This document shows, one piece after another, positions 51,962 through 60,417 of a stretch of DNA of 64,000 nucleotides (its first letter is position 1; each line of letters begins with the position of its first letter). Origin of the DNA: Candidatus Mailhella excrementigallinarum (GTDB lineage Bacteria; Desulfobacterota; Desulfovibrionia; Desulfovibrionales; Desulfovibrionaceae); the NCBI GenBank assembly GCA_944324075.1, contig CALUUZ010000015.1, positions 1 to 64,000 of the forward strand, written 5' to 3'. A model generated the notes under the pieces. It was not told where the DNA came from. It did no database searches and was given only the letters and a program-made list of their open reading frames with translations. The position numbers were made by a program, and so were the translations under genes.

Positions 51962-52962
51962 TATTCCTTGGATGGAGCGGCTGAGGGTTGAAGCATGAAT
52001 CCCGCTTCCCTGAAGTACCGGGCGGCTCCGGGATGCAGCGGGAAGGCGAGATCCTGCCATCCCTTCGCCGGGTCCAGCGTTGCCCACCCGGCATTGGCGA
52101 TGGCAATGTCTCCCTTTCTTTCGCTGACGGCCTTCGTTATCCTGTAGACAAGATCGTCCGGGAGATCGGAGCGCACAAGCAGTTCGGCCGAGTCGGCGAT
52201 GGAAATCACGCCTTCGCCCACCCTGCCCTCGTACATGGAGGCGGGAATGACATGCCGCTTCACGCCGTACCGCTCTTCCATCTTCGTCAGAACGTCCTCG
52301 TCCACGGATATCCAGGACATGCCGACATCCTTGGAAAGCTCCACCAGAAACCATACTTCTCCGGGGCCGAGCCAGGTGATGACATCCACCTGCCCGTCCT
52401 TGATCATGTTGGCCACATCATCCCAGTTGTTGGTAATGACCTTGCCGCCCCAGGAAGCGATATCCTTGTAGCTGTAGCCGTACATATCCAGCATCCAGCG
52501 GGCCCAGACCTCGGTGCCGCTGCCGATGGGGCCCACGGCCAGCCGCACGGGCAGTTTCTTTTCGCCGATCTCCCTGAGCGACGTATAGTTCCTGTCGGAA
52601 CAGGAAACGATGTGCATGCGCGACACATCCATGATGTTGAAGAACGAGGAAACACCTTCAACCCTGCCCTTGAAGGGAACCAGCCCCTTGGCGGCGGAGA
52701 CGGCGATGCTGTGAGTGGCGATGGAAATGTCGCCTTCGCCCTTTTGCAGCCGGATGGGGTTGGACAATCCCCCGCCGGGAAGCAGGTTGATCCTGATATC
52801 GGGATAAAGGGCGCTGATGGCCTTTCCCACTGCGCCCATGCCCACATACCACACGCCGGAGGTGGGGCCGGACAGAATTTTCACGTTTTCCGCCGCCGGA
52901 GACGCCGAGGGCAGGAGGAACAGGGCCGCCGCAAGGGCCGCCTTCAGAAGGATATGGTTCAT
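51961..52962 (-). CDS. TAXI family TRAP solute-binding protein (second)
   Basis: The 333-residue protein has a signal peptide (LLKAALAAALFLLPSASPAA, cleavage near 23) and TAXI blocks (SGPTSGVWYVGMGAVGKAIS, GGGLSNPIRLQKGEGDIS, LAVGPIGSGTEVWARWML, LHPGAARYFREAGF). It serves the permease at 54127-56016. ATG 52962 has AAGGGA 7 nt upstream, and this ribosome-binding site is part of repeat family B. Its stop overlaps the start of a truncated amidohydrolase. Confidence 0.92.
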   Translation of the reverse strand: MNHILLKAALAAALFLLPSASPAAENVKILSGPTSGVWYVGMGAVGKAISALYPDIRINLLPGGGLSNPIRLQKGEGDISIATHSIAVSAAKGLVPFKGRVEGVSSFFNIMDVSRMHIVSCSDRNYTSLREIGEKKLPVRLAVGPIGSGTEVWARWMLDMYGYSYKDIASWGGKVITNNWDDVANMIKDGQVDVITWLGPGEVWFLVELSKDVGMSWISVDEDVLTKMEERYGVKRHVIPASMYEGRVGEGVISIADSAELLVRSDLPDDLVYRITKAVSERKGDIAIANAGWATLDPAKGWQDLAFPLHPGAARYFREAGFMLQPSAAPSKE

Positions 52963-53145
52963 CAGAAATCCCTTTGTGGTTTGAAACCTCCCCCTTGAGG
53001 GGGAAAAGAGCTGTTGACAAAACGGCGCAGCCGCTGAAATCCTTTTTCGCACACCCATCCCCTCAGGGATGGGCAATCCGCACGCCCCCTGCCCGTCGGC
53101 TGCTTCAGTCAGTCGGCGGATGGAGCGACTGTGGATTGAGACATG
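52963..53145 (-). repeat. Repeat family B, copy 1 (leader of the TAXI gene)
   Basis: Read toward the gene it starts near CATGTCTCAATCC, forms hairpins CCCATCCC/GGGATGGG (53054-53073), CGGC/GCCG and CCCCCT/AGGGGG, and ends in the ribosome-binding site of the TAXI gene. Copies 2 and 3 share this entire layout. Confidence 0.85.
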
Positions 53146-53201
53146 ACATGCTCCCGTGCCGAGGGGGCATTGGGACGAATCCCGCCTTGTCCGAACATGT
53201 T

Positions 53202-54056
53202 CTAATCAATGGGAATATCCAGCTTGAGCGCTCTGACGGCGTTCTGATACAGAACCTTGGGCAGAACTTCGGGTTTGAAGGGCAGTTTCTTGAAGTGCTC
53301 CACGCCCGCTTCCAGCGGAATGAAGGGATAGGCCGTGCCGAACAGGAAGCGATCCTGAAGGGCGAAGTTCGCCGCCGTCACATAATCCTGCCAGCCCGGC
53401 TGATTGAAGAGATACATGTCCGGGCAGATGTACAGGTTGGGACGGCGATAGGCCACGAACAGGATTTCCGTCACCCAGGGGTAGCCGCCATGTGTGTTGA
53501 TGATGGTGAGGTTGGGAAAGTCCGCCGCAATCTGGTCGATGACCATGGGATGGCTGTAGCTGGCGTCAGGACCGTTGCCGCCCCCAGCCATGAGCAGGAG
53601 AGGGATGCCCTCTGCTTCACATTTTTCATAAATGGGATAGATGCGGCGGTCGTTGGGGTACATGGGAACAGGCAGCAGGCCCGGCTCCATGCCGACGCCC
53701 CTGAGCGGTCCGTTGACGACGAAGCGGTCGATTTCGTCAATGGCCTGCGATTTGTCCGAAGGGTCAATGCCCGCCACGCCGATGAAGCGGTTGGGATAGT
53801 CTTCCAGAATGGCGCAGATGTCCTCGTTCGGAACTCCGCCCAGAAACTCGTATGCCCTGCGGCCGGGCACGACGCCGTAAGAGATGCCCGCCGCATCCAT
53901 TTCCTGCAGCAGAAGTTCCGGGGAACGCCGGGCGGTGGAAGGGGCCTGTTCCATGCCGAAGCAGCGGCTCATTCTTGCGCTGCGCTGCACGTCGCGGAAC
54001 AGGCTGAGGTTCAGGAAGCCCCGCGCCGGGGGACGGAGACGGAAGTCGATGATCAT
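53202..54056 (-). CDS. Amidohydrolase-fold protein lacking the metal site (paralogue 3)
   Basis: The 284-residue protein begins MIIDFRLRPPARGFLNLSLF, with Arg6/Arg8 in place of the metal histidines. PLLLMAGGGNGPD lacks the strand-4 His, INTHGGYPW keeps one His, and FGTAYPF has Ala for Asp (ACMSD has LGTDYPF here). AGGAGG lies 5 nt before the ATG. It lies between permease and TAXI genes, the same order as in the cluster at 41846-45618. It is closest to paralogue 4, which has the same length. Confidence 0.84.
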   Translation of the reverse strand: MIIDFRLRPPARGFLNLSLFRDVQRSARMSRCFGMEQAPSTARRSPELLLQEMDAAGISYGVVPGRRAYEFLGGVPNEDICAILEDYPNRFIGVAGIDPSDKSQAIDEIDRFVVNGPLRGVGMEPGLLPVPMYPNDRRIYPIYEKCEAEGIPLLLMAGGGNGPDASYSHPMVIDQIAADFPNLTIINTHGGYPWVTEILFVAYRRPNLYICPDMYLFNQPGWQDYVTAANFALQDRFLFGTAYPFIPLEAGVEHFKKLPFKPEVLPKVLYQNAVRALKLDIPID

Positions 54057-54126
54057 GTTTTCCTCCTGGAAAGGGTGGAATGGTTGCGCCAGGGCGGGAA
54101 AAGGGCCCGGACGGTGGAGCGCCGGC

Positions 54127-56016
54127 TCAGACCTCGCTGCGTTGCGCCTTCCTTTTGGCCGCCTGGGAAATGCCGGCCAGAACAATAAGCGCGATGCCGA
54201 GGGCATCGGTCATGGAACCGGGATAAATCAGCGTCAGGCCGCCGACTATGAGCAGGACACGTTCCCATGGAGCGCAGTTTGTCAGCATCCACCCCTGCAT
54301 TCCCATGGCGAGACCGATGACGCCGATGACAGCCGTCACACATGCCACGGCCACGTCAGGAGTGTTGCCCTGCAGGAGCAGTGCGGGCTGATACACGAAC
54401 ATGAAGGGGATGATGAAGGCCACAATGCCCAGCTTGACGGAAACAAAGCCTGTTTTCATGGCGTCCGCCTCGGCTATGGCCGCCCCCGCGAACGAAGCCA
54501 TGCACACCGGCGGGGTAATGACGGAAAGAATGGCGTAATAGAACACGAACATGTGAGCGGCTATGGCGGGCACGCCCATTTTTATCAGCGCGGGAGCGCC
54601 GAGCGTGGCCACGATGATGTATGCCGGGGTGGTGGGTACGCCCATGCCCAGCACGATGCAGGTGAAGGTGAGGAACAGCATGAGCAGGAAAAGACTGTCG
54701 CCCGCCAGCGTCGTGACCAGATTGATGAAATTGTAGCCCACGCCGGTCAGCGCGATGACGCCGATGACGATGCCCGCGCAGGCACAGCAGGAGGAAATCA
54801 TGAGCGCGTTGCGGGCGCTCCATTCCAGCCCCTGAAGCAGACGGGAAGGCGTCATGCGGGTTTCCCTGCGGAAGAAGGAGAGCAGAACAACGCACAGCGT
54901 GGCGAAAAAGGCGCAGAAAATGACGCTGCGCCCCATGAACATGGCGACAAGCAGCAGCACGATGGGAAGCAGATAGTAGAGGCGGCTGAGAACCCGGCGG
55001 CTGTCCGGCACCTGGTCGGCGGGCAGCTTGCCGAGGTTCTTGCTCAGGGCTTCAAAGTGGATCATGGCCAGCAGGGCGAGGTAATAAAGCAGCGCGGGCA
55101 GGAGGGCGGCCTTGGCGACGGCAAGGTAGCCCGCTCCGGTAAGATCGGCCATGATGAAGGCCGCCGCGCCCATGATCGGGGGCATGATCTGACCGCCCGT
55201 GGAGGCAACGGCTTCCACCGCGCCCGCGAAGGGCGCGGTATAGCCCACGCGCTTCATGAGCGGAATGGTGAAGGTGCCCGTGCCGTACACGTTGGCCGGA
55301 GCAGAGCCGGAAATGGTGCCGAACAGGGCGGAAGCGAAAATGGCTACCTTGGCCGGACCTCCCTTTGAGTTTTTCGTCAGGAGACAGGCCAGATCCATGA
55401 AGACGCCGCTCATGCCGCTGACGTGCAGAAAGGCACCGAACATGACGAAGGCAAAGATCATGGTGGAGGCCACGGCGAGAGGCGTGCCGTAGATGCCGTC
55501 AGTCAGAAGAAAAAGCTGCTCGATGAGCTGCTCGCCGCTGATGCCGGGATGTCCCAGCCCGCCGGGGAGCCTGTCGCCCCACAGGCCATAGGCCAGAAAT
55601 GCGCCGGAAACAAGAACCAGAGACCAGCCGGAAGTCCTGCGCGTGACTTCAAGCACAAGTGCCGTGAGGATAATCCCGTAGGTCATATCACGCGGCGTGA
55701 CTTCATCCACATAGCGGATCCGGGTCATCAGGTTCGCCTGTTCCGTCACCACATAATACGCGGAGGAAAAGGCCAGGATGACAAGAACGACATTGACGAT
55801 CCTGAAGATGTTCTTTTTCATTGCCGGGTCATTATCCGCATAGCCGGGGGTGATCATGACGATGAGTGCCATGACGATGGAAAGATGGATGGCCCGCAGC
55901 ACATGCGCGTCTATCAGGCCGAATCCCCCGGTGAAGTATATCTGAAAGAGCGAGAGAAAAACCGCCAGGGCGGAGATGACATGCTTGAGCTTGAAAGCGG
56001 ATGTGACTGTCGGCAT
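54127..56016 (-). CDS. TRAP transporter fused permease (second, TAXI-associated)
   Basis: The 629-residue membrane protein matches the permease at 41846: GGPAKVAIFASALFGTISGSA, VYGTGTFTIPLMKRVGY, STGGQIMPPIMGAAAFIM, GMGVPTTPAYIIVATLGAPA and SVITPPVCMASFAGAAIA. ATG 56016 follows AGGAGG 8 nt upstream; the frame upstream is repeat sequence. It heads an operon (permease, paralogue 3, TAXI) read from the sigma-54 promoter at 56337, with a family A repeat in its 300-nt leader. Confidence 0.92.
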   Translation of the reverse strand: MPTVTSAFKLKHVISALAVFLSLFQIYFTGGFGLIDAHVLRAIHLSIVMALIVMITPGYADNDPAMKKNIFRIVNVVLVILAFSSAYYVVTEQANLMTRIRYVDEVTPRDMTYGIILTALVLEVTRRTSGWSLVLVSGAFLAYGLWGDRLPGGLGHPGISGEQLIEQLFLLTDGIYGTPLAVASTMIFAFVMFGAFLHVSGMSGVFMDLACLLTKNSKGGPAKVAIFASALFGTISGSAPANVYGTGTFTIPLMKRVGYTAPFAGAVEAVASTGGQIMPPIMGAAAFIMADLTGAGYLAVAKAALLPALLYYLALLAMIHFEALSKNLGKLPADQVPDSRRVLSRLYYLLPIVLLLVAMFMGRSVIFCAFFATLCVVLLSFFRRETRMTPSRLLQGLEWSARNALMISSCCACAGIVIGVIALTGVGYNFINLVTTLAGDSLFLLMLFLTFTCIVLGMGVPTTPAYIIVATLGAPALIKMGVPAIAAHMFVFYYAILSVITPPVCMASFAGAAIAEADAMKTGFVSVKLGIVAFIIPFMFVYQPALLLQGNTPDVAVACVTAVIGVIGLAMGMQGWMLTNCAPWERVLLIVGGLTLIYPGSMTDALGIALIVLAGISQAAKRKAQRSEV

Positions 56017-56031
56017 GAACGCGGCCTCCTC

Positions 56032-56208
56032 GAGCGTTTTGCTTTCGAAAATATCTGCCGGCCAGACCCCATGTTCCGGCCCGCAGGTTTCACGCCTCCG
56101 CCGGAGCAGCCGCAAGTGAATTGCGGCGACACCGGAGAAGGGGGGCGTTGCGGCTTCAGTCTCGACCCGCTCGACTGAAGGAGAGCATTTCAATGGCGAA
56201 ATGCTCTC
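56032..56208 (+). repeat. Repeat family A, full direct copy within the permease leader
   Basis: GAGCGTTTTGCTTTCGAAAA, CCCATGTTCCGGCCCGCAGG, GCCGCAAGTGAATTGCGGC, GACACCGGAGAAGGGGG and GAGAGCATTTCAATGGCG appear in order. It is transcribed antisense to its usual orientation as part of the permease 5' leader. Confidence 0.85.
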
Positions 56209-56321
56209 ATGATGATGAACCTCATTTCATCCGGCATGAAACAGGCCCGGACGGAAACGGACGGCCCCGCTGCATCACGGTTGACGAAAGGCGGGAGTCC
56301 AGGAGGTGTTGCAGGCGATGA

Positions 56322-56337
56322 AGCAAAGACCATGCCA
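56322..56337 (-). promoter_or_regulatory. Sigma-54 promoter of the second TAXI-TRAP operon
   Basis: The minus strand reads TGGCATGGTCTTTGCT, matching TGGCACG-N4-TTGCW with one mismatch and correct spacing. It points to the permease at 56016. Confidence 0.68.
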
Positions 56338-56420
56338 TCATGGGAATTTTTTCCGGAACAGGCGTCATGCCGTTCCGCCGCGCCTGATGGAAAGGCCGGA
56401 CGGTCAGTTTTGTGCGGAAT

Positions 56421-56445
56421 ATGGACATGTAGAAAATGCACATGT
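56421..56445. promoter_or_regulatory. Candidate activator sites (UAS) for the 56337 promoter
   Basis: ATGGACATGT (56421-56430) and ATGCACATGT (56436-56445) are direct repeats 15 bp apart, 85-110 bp upstream of the sigma-54 promoter. The same motif on the same pitch occurs at 63594-63646. Apart from these sites, the promoter and the terminator, 56209-56558 holds no gene. Confidence 0.6.
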
Positions 56446-56483
56446 TGAAAAGCCGTGCTCCGGCGGAAGCCCGGAACAGCCGC

Positions 56484-56522
56484 AAAAAAGCCCGGCGCGA
56501 AATTCCAACATTCGCGCCGGGC
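56484..56522 (-). terminator. Rho-independent terminator after OYE2
   Basis: GCCCGGCGCGAA and TTCGCGCCGGGC form a perfect 12-bp stem with a 9-nt loop, followed on the minus strand by six T residues. It ends the operon 63261-56559. Confidence 0.85.
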
Positions 56523-56558
56523 GTCATGATGAAGGTTCAGCAGGGAAATGCCCGTGGG

Positions 56559-58643
56559 CTACGCTTCCAGCCCCGCGCGGCGGCCCGTTTCAATGGCGTT
56601 GACGATCAGGCTGCCGCCCTCGAAGCCGTTGGCCGAACCCACGCGGATGATGCGCGGCGCGCCGGGCCTGCCTTCCAGCTCGTCCAGAATGGAATTGTTG
56701 GGCGACTGGGAGGTCAGCACCATATAGGTGTCGCCTTTCACCGTGCGGGTCGCGCCGGTCTTGTCCGTCACGATCAGCCCTTCGGGAACGATGGCTTCAT
56801 ACTTCACCCCGCTGATGATTTCCACGTTTTTCTTCTTCAGCCAGGGCAGGAGGCGGTCAAGATAACGGGGCGGGATGCCGGCGCCGATGTTTTCCGATTC
56901 CTCCAGCACGGTCACGGTGCGCCCGCGCTTGAGCAGGAAGGCCGCGCCCTGCAGGCCTTCGATGCGTCCGCCCAGAATGACCACATGGTGTCCCACGGGC
57001 AGGAAGATTTTGGTCAGCCTGTGCAGCAGCTCGGGGCCGAAGATACGCAGCGGCAGCTTGACCTGTCTGCCCATGCGGTTCACGCCGGTGACCCTGCCGC
57101 TCTCCACCCCGGGAATGGCGGGCAGTTCGTACAGCCCCCCCGTTCCGAGGATGAGCACATCCGGCTTTTCCGCGCGCACCATGTCCGCCGTGACGGTCGT
57201 GCCCAGGCGCAGTTTCACGCCCAGCTTTTCCAACTGATGCTTGAAGTAGGGCACGATGGAACGGATATCTTCCACGTCCGTGCCCTTGACCATGCAGGCC
57301 AGGGGCAGTTTGCCGCCCAGAGCCGGAGCGCTTTCGTACAGTGTGACGTCATGTCCGCGCAGCGCCGCCACGCGGGCGGCCTCCATGCCGGAGGGGCCGC
57401 CGCCCACCACCCTGACCTTTCCGGGCTCTTCGGCGCGGGCAACATTTTCGGGCACGGCAAGTTCGCTTTCCCGTCCGAAGGCGGGGTTCACGCGGCAGCG
57501 GCGGGGGCGTCCGGCGGGCGGGTCCTCGCAGGTTCCGCAGCGGGTGCAGCGGGTAATGTCGGCAATGCGTCCTTCCTTCACCTTGTTGGGAAATTCCGGA
57601 TCGGCCCAGAGCATGCGCCCGAAGGCGACGAGATCGGCCTTGCCCTGCGCGAGCACGGCTTCTCCCTTGACCTCGTCCATGCGGCCCACGGCGATGACCG
57701 GAACCTTGACGGCCTTTTTCACCGCTTCTGCGGCGGGAACCAGCAGGCCCAGCCCCCGGAAGTCGTCCATGAAGGGCTTCATGTGATCTTCCGGCTCGGG
57801 GTAGGGCCAGTAGTCGGGCAGATAGCGGAAGGGCAGGGGGCCGAAACCATAGCCGGACACGCTGATGTAGTTCGCGCCCGCCCTTTCGAGAATCTGCGCC
57901 GTCTGCACGGCTTCCTCAATCGTCTGACAGCCGTTCGCTCCCCATTCCCGGCCGTTGATGCGCGCGCCGATGGGATAGTCGGGGCCGAAGCGGCGGCGCA
58001 GTTCGGTGATGATCTCCACCACCAGCCGGGTGCGGTTTTCGATGTTCCGGCAGCCGTACTGATCGTCGCGGCGGTTCCATACCCGGCTGACGAAACTTTC
58101 CAGATAGTAGCCGTGGGCGCAGTGAACCTCGATGCCGTCGAAGCCCGCCGCGTGAGCGCGTTCCGCCGCCGCGAAGTACAGGCGCTTGTCTTCCTCGATT
58201 TCCTCCAGGGAAAGCCCGCGCACCGGTTTGCCCACCGGGGGCGGGCAGGGGATTTCATCCGGGCCGAGATCGGAGGGGCCGATGGGCAGGCCGCCGCCGT
58301 GGCCGGTCATGGCCGAGGCTCCCGAATGGTGAAGCTGGCACATGATCGGGCAGCCGTGGGCGTGGCTGCGCTCCACGATGCGCGTGATGCCGGGCAGGAA
58401 CCTGTCGTCCCACAGTGCGCCGTACAGTCCGGCGGGGTGGTCGCTGCGCCAGGTGATGGCGGAGAGGATGGAAAGCCCCACGCCGCCCCTGGCGAGAGCC
58501 TCGTAGAAGCCGACCACGCGATCTCCGGCGGAGCCGTCTTCCTCAAAGAACCATGAGGACTGCGGGGCCTTGACCATGCGGTTTCTGAGCCTGAGATTCC
58601 TGTTGATGACAATGGGCTCAAGCAGATGTGCAAAATCGCTCAT
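56559..58643 (-). CDS. Old-Yellow-Enzyme family NADH:flavin oxidoreductase, FMN/4Fe-4S/FAD (OYE2)
   Basis: The 694-residue protein has the FMN barrel (CAHGYYLESFVSRVWNRRDDQYG), a cluster region CTRCGTC...C near 355 and the FAD/NAD domain (VRVVGGGPSGMEAARVAALRG). It is close to OYE1 throughout, including the PDYWPYPEPEDHMKPFM stretch (OYE1: PDYFPYPEPEDFMKPYM), so the two should reduce related unsaturated substrates. ATG 58643 has AAAGGA in the family B leader. It is the last gene of the operon starting with OYE3. Confidence 0.9.
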   Translation of the reverse strand: MSDFAHLLEPIVINRNLRLRNRMVKAPQSSWFFEEDGSAGDRVVGFYEALARGGVGLSILSAITWRSDHPAGLYGALWDDRFLPGITRIVERSHAHGCPIMCQLHHSGASAMTGHGGGLPIGPSDLGPDEIPCPPPVGKPVRGLSLEEIEEDKRLYFAAAERAHAAGFDGIEVHCAHGYYLESFVSRVWNRRDDQYGCRNIENRTRLVVEIITELRRRFGPDYPIGARINGREWGANGCQTIEEAVQTAQILERAGANYISVSGYGFGPLPFRYLPDYWPYPEPEDHMKPFMDDFRGLGLLVPAAEAVKKAVKVPVIAVGRMDEVKGEAVLAQGKADLVAFGRMLWADPEFPNKVKEGRIADITRCTRCGTCEDPPAGRPRRCRVNPAFGRESELAVPENVARAEEPGKVRVVGGGPSGMEAARVAALRGHDVTLYESAPALGGKLPLACMVKGTDVEDIRSIVPYFKHQLEKLGVKLRLGTTVTADMVRAEKPDVLILGTGGLYELPAIPGVESGRVTGVNRMGRQVKLPLRIFGPELLHRLTKIFLPVGHHVVILGGRIEGLQGAAFLLKRGRTVTVLEESENIGAGIPPRYLDRLLPWLKKKNVEIISGVKYEAIVPEGLIVTDKTGATRTVKGDTYMVLTSQSPNNSILDELEGRPGAPRIIRVGSANGFEGGSLIVNAIETGRRAGLEA

Positions 58644-58823
58644 CAAAAATTCCTTTGTGGTTTGAGACCTCCCCTTCAGGGGGAAAAGAGTGGTTGACAA
58701 GACGGCGAAGCCGATGAAATCCTTTTCCGTCCCCCCTCCCTTCAGGGAGGGGCAATCCGCACGCCCCCTCTCCGTCGGCTGCTTCAGTCAGTCGGCGGAT
58801 GGGGCGACTGTGGATTGAAACAT
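58644..58823 (-). repeat. Repeat family B, copy 2 (leader of OYE2)
   Basis: The hairpin corresponding to 53054-53073 is CCCCTCCC/GGGAGGGG (58733-58752): the A-T pair of copy 1 is C-G here, so pairing is kept. CGGC-GAA-GCCG and the C-rich/G-rich hairpin are also present, and the element ends in the OYE2 ribosome-binding site. Confidence 0.85.
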
Positions 58824-58853
58824 TCGTATCTCCTTGTTGATTCCGGAAAAATG

Positions 58854-60158
58854 TTACCGCGCGCCGCTCTGCAGGCCGGAACACCGGGTTCCTGCCGCTC
58901 CTCCGTCCCTGAGGGCGAACAGCGAGGCGGCAAAGGCGCAGCAGAACATGAACATGTACAGGATGAACATGCGAGAATACTGGGGCAGGGTGTAGGCTCC
59001 CGCGCCGGGAGCCTGCGCCTCCATGATCCAGCCGCTGGCAAGCTGAAGCAGGGCGGAACCGAGGTAGGTGTAGATATTGATCATGCCGGTGGCCGTTCCC
59101 ACGATTTCCGGCGGAAAGTCATCCTGAATGCGGGTCAGGGCAATGCCGCCGAACCCGCCGCAGAATATGCCGAACGCCACGCCCCACAGCGGCAGAAGCG
59201 CGGCCGGGATAACCGGGCGCGGCAGCAGCAGGGGGAAGCCCAGCAGCAGGGTGGCCGAACAGGCGACAAGCAGCAGTCCCCTCTTGGGCAGGCGGAGCCA
59301 GGGCGTGAGAAAGCCGATAAGCGTGGGACCGAGTGTGGAGCCCAGCGCCAGACAGAACAGCACGCCCCCCGCCGCGCTTTTGTCCAGCCCGTAGCCCTGA
59401 ATGAAGTAGGGCCCGGCCCACAGGCCGCTCAGGGAGAAAAATGCGCCGTACATGCAGAAGAACCAGATGGAAACCGTCCAGTAGGTGCGCGTTTTCAGGA
59501 TGCCGAGCATGGTCTGTTTCAGCGGCGGGACGGAAGGCCCGTCGTCGGAGGCCGCCCAGGAAGGAGTAAAGCCTTTTTCTTCCGGCCTGTTGCGTACCAC
59601 GCGCCAGACCACGGCAGACATGAATACGGTGAGCGCGGCGGCGGCCAGCATGCTTCCGCGCCAGCCCATGATCTGGGAAAGCATCATGAGCGGCCAGGTG
59701 GCGAGCAGCATCCCCCCCGTGCCGAGAGAGAGCAGCAGTCCCGTGCCCAGCGCATGCAGCCGGGGCGGGAACCAGTACAGGATGACGCGCAGCGCGGGCA
59801 CGAAAACCATGGCCATGCCCGCGCCGATCAGCATGCGGCCCAGCGCGGCCATGCCCACGGAATGCGCGCCTGCGAAGATGAGCGCGCCCGCCGCGCCGAG
59901 CAGCAGGAAAAGACAGATGGTGTTGCGCGGCCCCCAGCGGTCGGACAGAATGCCCGCCGGAATCTGCATGAAGGCGTAAGGGTAGAAAAATGCCGAACTC
60001 ATGACCGCCATGAGTCCCCCGCCCACGGAGAAGTCGCGCATGATGTCCACGGCGAGCGTGCTGGGTGAGGTGCGGAAAAAGCTGGCCAGCCCGTAGCATA
60101 CGGTCAGAAGGGTGAAGATGAGCCATGCCTGGGCGTTCAGTGAGCGGAAATGACGCAT
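58854..60158 (-). CDS. Major facilitator superfamily transporter
   Basis: The 434-residue protein has 12 predicted helices with MFS signatures: AGILSDRWGPRNT after helix 2 (the D-R-x-G loop), MLIGAGMAMVFVPALRVI and a central loop near residues 190-215. It resembles anion/organic-acid symporters. It lies between paralogue 4 and OYE2 in the same operon and may carry the substrate in place of a TRAP system. Confidence 0.9.
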   Translation of the reverse strand: MRHFRSLNAQAWLIFTLLTVCYGLASFFRTSPSTLAVDIMRDFSVGGGLMAVMSSAFFYPYAFMQIPAGILSDRWGPRNTICLFLLLGAAGALIFAGAHSVGMAALGRMLIGAGMAMVFVPALRVILYWFPPRLHALGTGLLLSLGTGGMLLATWPLMMLSQIMGWRGSMLAAAALTVFMSAVVWRVVRNRPEEKGFTPSWAASDDGPSVPPLKQTMLGILKTRTYWTVSIWFFCMYGAFFSLSGLWAGPYFIQGYGLDKSAAGGVLFCLALGSTLGPTLIGFLTPWLRLPKRGLLLVACSATLLLGFPLLLPRPVIPAALLPLWGVAFGIFCGGFGGIALTRIQDDFPPEIVGTATGMINIYTYLGSALLQLASGWIMEAQAPGAGAYTLPQYSRMFILYMFMFCCAFAASLFALRDGGAAGTRCSGLQSGAR

Positions 60159-60174
60159 GAAGAGGTATCCTCAA

Positions 60175-60342
60175 GAGAGCATTCCTGTTTTGAAAATGCT
60201 CCCGGAATTGAACGGAGCGAGACTCCGCGGCGGAATCTCCCCCTGTCCGCCGCCGCGGTTCACCTGCGGCCCGCCGGCTTCGGGCGTGAAGCCGGCGGGC
60301 CGGAACATGGGAACCCTGTCTGAAGATATGTTCAGGAGCAGG
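60175..60342 (-). repeat. Repeat family A, diverged inverted copy
   Basis: Opens with GAGCATTCCTGTTTTGAAAA, has the GCCGCCGCGGTTCACCTGCGGC core and GGCGGGCCGGAACATGG, and ends GAAGATATGTTCAGGAGC. It lies within the operon between paralogue 4 and the MFS gene. Confidence 0.7.
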
Positions 60343-60417
60343 CGGCTCCGGATGCCGGAGGAGCGGACGAAGGAACGGGGTCGTCCGCGCCCGGGAGAGC
60401 GGAGCGCGGACGGCGCG

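Noticed and set aside
56209..56448. A 79-codon plus-strand frame starting at 56209
   Set aside because: It overlaps the sigma-54 promoter and activator sites, begins within repeat sequence and shows no recognisable domain.
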